In this document: positions 60,983 to 64,000 of the stretch, piece after piece | Numbering within the stretch: the first letter of the stretch is position 1 | Layout: each line of letters opens with the position of its first letter | From: Pseudomonadales bacterium | GTDB lineage: Bacteria > Pseudomonadota > Gammaproteobacteria > Pseudomonadales > Halieaceae | Length of the DNA: 64,000 nt | Direction: 5' to 3' | NCBI GenBank assembly: GCA_024234855.1 | Contig: JACKNN010000001.1 | Coordinates: 372,001 to 436,000, forward strand | Program-made: the position numbers and the translations under genes | The notes under the pieces: model-generated | The model's input: only the letters and a program-made list of their open reading frames with translations | Database searches by the model: none | What the model was told of the DNA's origin: nothing

Positions 60983-62185
60983 ATGGCCAAGCGACTTCTA
61001 GATCCCGACTCTCCCTGGTTGCTGGCCCTGCTCGCAGCGCTGGTAGCGCTCGGTCCGCTCAGTGTCGATATGTACCTGCCCGCCATGCCCGCGATGATGC
61101 GGGACTTCGGCACCGACATCAGCCAGATGCACCTGACTCTCAGCAGTTACCTGACCGGTTTCGCCCTGTTTCACCTGGCCTGCGGACCGCTGGCGGACCG
61201 CTTCGGCCGCAAGCCGATCCTGCTCGGCGGTACCCTGCTGTTCGTAGCGGCCTGCGTGGGGTGCAGCCGGTCGGACACGGTCGGCGAGATGCTGCTGTTC
61301 AGGTTCCTGCAGGGCATCGGCGCCTGCGTGGGTCCCACCCTCGCGCGCACCGTGGCGCGGGATGTCTTCGGCCCCACCGGGGCGGCGCGCGCGCTTTCCC
61401 TGATCGCCATGCTGATGGCGCTGGCGCCCGCCGTGGCCCCCACTCTGGGGGGCGTGCTGTTGCTGGTATTGCCCTGGGAGAGCGTGTTTATCTTCCTGGG
61501 GGTGTACGCGGCGACGATGATTATCCTGATCCAGGTCTTCCTGCCGGAATCTCTGCCGGCGGTGCAGAGCCTGCATCCCCGGGTTATCGCGCGCAATTAC
61601 GGTGAGCTACTGGTCGATCCGTTTTTCCTTACCGTTACCGTGACCAGCGGCCTGGTGTACGCCGGCCTGATCATCTACCTCGCGTCCTCGAGTTTTATTT
61701 ACATCGAGATGCTCGGCGTGCCGCCGCAGTATTTCGGGCTTGTCTTCCTCGGTTCGGTTGCAGGCTACATGGCAGGCAGCGCGCTTAGCGCCCGGCTTTC
61801 GCGACGTCACGATTCGGAGCGGATCATGCGCCTGGGGGTCATCCTGGCCATGCTGGCGAGCTGTTTGTTGCTGGCCTGCTCCCGCGCCTGGCCTGCCAGC
61901 GTGCTCGCCCTGATGCTGCCGATGATGCTCTACTCGATCGCCATGGGCCTGGTGCTCCCCCACGCCATGGCCATCGCCCTGCGACCCTTCGCGCATATTG
62001 CGGGCACCGCGTCCGCCCTGCTGGGTTTCATCCAGATGTCCCTGTCCGCCGGCGCCAGCGCACTGACCGGCCAGTTCCTCACCACCACGCCCCAGCCAAT
62101 GGTCTGGATATTACTGGCTATTTCGGCCTGCAGCCTCGTGCTTGGCCTGCGTGCGCACAGTCTCTACATGCGCACAAAGCCCTGA
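60983..62185 (+). CDS. Bcr/CflA-family multidrug efflux MFS transporter
   Basis: 400 aa with about twelve membrane helices. Bcr/CflA signature at the N-terminus: LGPLSVDMYLPAMPAM in TM1, then the MFS loop GPLADRFGRKPILLGG near 67-82 and RFLQGIGACVGPTLARTVARDVF near 108-130 (motif with the conserved Arg). It should export drugs or small metabolites with proton exchange. Not obviously in an operon. Confidence 0.9.
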   Translation: MAKRLLDPDSPWLLALLAALVALGPLSVDMYLPAMPAMMRDFGTDISQMHLTLSSYLTGFALFHLACGPLADRFGRKPILLGGTLLFVAACVGCSRSDTVGEMLLFRFLQGIGACVGPTLARTVARDVFGPTGAARALSLIAMLMALAPAVAPTLGGVLLLVLPWESVFIFLGVYAATMIILIQVFLPESLPAVQSLHPRVIARNYGELLVDPFFLTVTVTSGLVYAGLIIYLASSSFIYIEMLGVPPQYFGLVFLGSVAGYMAGSALSARLSRRHDSERIMRLGVILAMLASCLLLACSRAWPASVLALMLPMMLYSIAMGLVLPHAMAIALRPFAHIAGTASALLGFIQMSLSAGASALTGQFLTTTPQPMVWILLAISACSLVLGLRAHSLYMRTKP

Positions 62186-62238
62186 CCGATCAGCGGGGCT
62201 GTGGCATACTCGTGCCGAGTTTTTCCGGAGAATATCCA

Positions 62239-63246
62239 GTGCACACCGCATCTGATGTCACCCAGCTGATCGGCAACACGCCCCTGCTTCACCTCAAGCA
62301 GGTGTCGGAGCAAACCGGTTGCACCATCCTCGGCAAGGCCGAATTCCTGAACCCCGGCGGCTCGGTAAAAGACCGGACGGCGCTCGGCATTATTCGCGCG
62401 GCGGAGGCATCGGGGGAACTGCGCCCGGGGGGCCGCATAGTTGAAGGCACCGCGGGCAATACCGGTATCGGCCTCACCCTGCTGGCCAATGCGCTGGGCT
62501 ACACCAGCACGGTGGTCATGCCCATCACCCAGAGCAAGGAAAAAATCGATTCGCTGGAACTGCTGGGAGCCGACCTGCACCTGGTGGGCGCCACCTCCTA
62601 CGCCGACCCCAACCACTACATCCACACCGCGAGGCGGCTGGCGGAAAAACTGGCCGGGCGGGAAGAACATGGCGCAATCTGGGCGCGCCAGTTTGATAAC
62701 CTGGCCAACATGGAAATCCACAATCGCACCACCGGCGCGGAGATCTGGGAACAGACCGATGGCAGGGTGGACGGCTTCGTTTGCGCCGTTGGCACCGGCG
62801 GCACCCTGGCCGGAGTTTCCACCGCGCTCAAGGAGCGCAACCCAAATGTGACCATAGGCCTGGCCGACCCGGCGGGCGCGTCGCTGTACGAGTATTTCCG
62901 CAGTGGTCAGTTGCAGGCATCGCCGGGCAATTCAATCATCGAGGGCATTGGCATCAACCACGTCACTGACAATGTCGCCCAGGCCCGGGTGGATGTCGCC
63001 TTCAGTATCAGCGATGAGGAGGCCCTGCCGTATATCTTCGCGCTGCTGCGCAACGAGGGACTGTGCATGGGAGGGTCTGCGGCGATCAATATCGCCGGCG
63101 CCGTGCGACTGGCCGAGCACCTGGGGCCCGGCCACACAATTGTCACTATCCTGTGCGACTACGGCAATCGCTACCAGAGCAAGTTGTTCAACCCGGTCTT
63201 CCTGGAAAACAAGGGACTGCCGGTGCCGGAGTGGCTGGTTATTTAG
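62239..63246 (+). CDS. Cysteine synthase A-like PLP enzyme
   Basis: 335 aa from GTG 62239 (GGAG upstream). Beta-family PLP fold: IGNTPLLHLKQV near 11-22, PLP lysine in NPGGSVKDRTALG near 44, the substrate loop EGTAGNTGIGLTL near 70 (Ala where many CysK have Ser) and CAVGTGGTLAGVS near 182 that holds the phosphate. It should make cysteine from O-acetylserine and sulfide, though a related substrate is possible. It overlaps the 3' end of dsbA by 8 bp. Confidence 0.87.
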   Translation: MHTASDVTQLIGNTPLLHLKQVSEQTGCTILGKAEFLNPGGSVKDRTALGIIRAAEASGELRPGGRIVEGTAGNTGIGLTLLANALGYTSTVVMPITQSKEKIDSLELLGADLHLVGATSYADPNHYIHTARRLAEKLAGREEHGAIWARQFDNLANMEIHNRTTGAEIWEQTDGRVDGFVCAVGTGGTLAGVSTALKERNPNVTIGLADPAGASLYEYFRSGQLQASPGNSIIEGIGINHVTDNVAQARVDVAFSISDEEALPYIFALLRNEGLCMGGSAAINIAGAVRLAEHLGPGHTIVTILCDYGNRYQSKLFNPVFLENKGLPVPEWLVI

Positions 63247-63883
63247 CCGCCCGCGCTACCCGCTCTTTCTCGATCAGGAAGTCGGCCACTTTCAACACTT
63301 CCGCATGGCCGCCGGCCTTGCGGGTGCTGACGTGGTATTTACCGTCAACCATGATCGCCGGTGTACCCGTGATCTTGGCGGCACGCGCCCGGGCGCCGGC
63401 CTGCGTGACCTGGTTTTTCACACCGAAGGACTCGAACGCCTTGGTAAAATCCTCTGCCGCCACGCCGTTGGCTACAAACAGCGCCCGGATCTCTTCCTCC
63501 GTGGCCAGTTTTTTACCATCGACATTCATCGCCTGGAAAAGAATCGGGTTCATCTTATCCAGCACGCCGAGTACCTCGGCGGTGTAGTAGGTGCGTGCAT
63601 GCAGTTCCATGGCCGCATTCCAGATCGCCGGGGAGCCACGAAATACCACGTCGTCAGCGAGGGTCTTTTTCCACGCGGCAACAATTGGTTCGAAGTTGTA
63701 GCAGTGGTGGCAGCCATACCAGAAAAACTCGACCACCTCGATCTTATCCGGGTTGGCTGTCCGGACGGGCGGGGTGATCAGTTCGTAGTCCTCCCCCTCG
63801 ATATAGGTCTGGCCACCCTCCTGGGCGAAGGTCAGCAGCGGTGCGAAAACCAGCAGAGACAGCGACAACAACAGGTTCTTCAA
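63239..63883 (-). CDS. dsbA: Thiol:disulfide interchange protein DsbA
   Basis: 214 aa from TTG 63883, favoured because GGAGGGGAAT lies just upstream; an ATG at 63898 sits on that ribosome site. Signal peptide with LLLSLSLLVFAPLLTFA (cut near residue 20). Thioredoxin fold with active site FFWYGCHHCYNFEP (Cys58, Cys61; CHHC rather than the CPHC of E. coli), an inserted helical domain and the cis-Pro loop TGTPAIMVDGKY. It introduces disulfides into periplasmic proteins. Convergent with the cysteine-synthase gene. Confidence 0.93.
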   Translation of the reverse strand: MKNLLLSLSLLVFAPLLTFAQEGGQTYIEGEDYELITPPVRTANPDKIEVVEFFWYGCHHCYNFEPIVAAWKKTLADDVVFRGSPAIWNAAMELHARTYYTAEVLGVLDKMNPILFQAMNVDGKKLATEEEIRALFVANGVAAEDFTKAFESFGVKNQVTQAGARARAAKITGTPAIMVDGKYHVSTRKAGGHAEVLKVADFLIEKERVARAAK

Positions 63884-63967
63884 GGTATTCCCCTCCATGT
63901 TTGTAGTGCAGATGAGACAACGAATTCGCATTGGCGTTCTTTAACTGACAAAAATGCCGATAAAAAA

Positions 63968-63993
63968 GGCGGCACGTAGGCCACCCTTTTGAT
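63968..63993. terminator. Bidirectional Rho-independent terminator at window end
   Basis: GGCGGC (63968-63973), loop ACGTAG, GCCACC (63980-63985) with one G-T pair, flanked by a run of A on the left and TTTT on the right. On the minus strand it reads as a stem followed by six T, suited to end a gene lying to the right and separate it from dsbA. The rest of 63884-64000 is the dsbA leader. Confidence 0.6.
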
Positions 63994-64000
63994 TGCGGGA

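Noticed and set aside
63239..63883. DsbA as a partner of the cytochrome system
   Set aside because: It is 50 kb away and DsbA is a general housekeeping oxidase.

Overview
This window looks like chromosomal DNA from a GC-rich Gram-negative gammaproteobacterium. It carries Kdo/heptose lipopolysaccharide genes (waaA, hldE, waaF, waaC, waaG, waaP), tolC, parE, cpdA, yqiB, glnE, argA and a DsbA. A marine lineage near Halieaceae/Cellvibrionales is my guess from gene content and order; I could not run a search. I see no tRNA, rRNA, IS element, prophage or CRISPR array. Nearly all bases are in tightly packed genes, often with 4-bp start/stop overlaps.

1-13.2 kb is the most unusual region. A probable single transcription unit starts with the 3' part of a giant multihaem cytochrome made of 46-residue modules, encoded partly by four identical 276-bp repeats. 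Next come an outer-membrane beta-barrel with an N-terminal TPR region, a secreted 173-aa protein, three TPR proteins (two of them lipoproteins), a small secreted 121-aa protein, one TolQ/ExbB-like and two TolR/ExbD-like proteins, and an AgmX/TonB-like transducer. A membrane-anchored TPR protein follows. One TolQ, two TolR, an AgmX protein and TPR scaffolds recall the Myxococcus Agl/Glt trans-envelope motor. Here that set sits with a porin-cytochrome pair, so I propose a proton-motive-force-driven trans-envelope machine tied to an extracellular electron conduit. One of the two TolR-like proteins has Asn where the channel Asp should be.

13.2-22.9 kb holds a DUF6502/DUF5666 pair, a YceI protein, then the parE, cpdA, yqiB, tolC neighbourhood known from enterobacteria but without nudF and yqiA, then waaA. 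23-43.6 kb is a surface-glycan region: an FAD oxidoreductase/aldo-keto reductase pair, hldE, a methyltransferase, a GT4/methyltransferase/alpha-alpha-toroid operon, dTDP-rhamnose genes split into two convergent pairs (rfbAC and rfbDB), a GT-C-like membrane protein, an LPS-kinase-like protein with altered active-site residues, TIGR02647, an M20 peptidase, and the LPS inner-core operon waaF-waaC-waaG-waaP-kinase.

43.7-64 kb is mostly housekeeping: glnE, an orphan GspE/PilB-type ATPase, a PhoU-like/Pit phosphate pair, argE, argA, ilvD, a DUF6279 lipoprotein, a diguanylate cyclase, leuA divergent from an Lrp-family regulator across an AT-rich region with a perfect 11-bp inverted repeat, an SDR, a Bcr/CflA exporter, a cysteine-synthase-like enzyme and dsbA.
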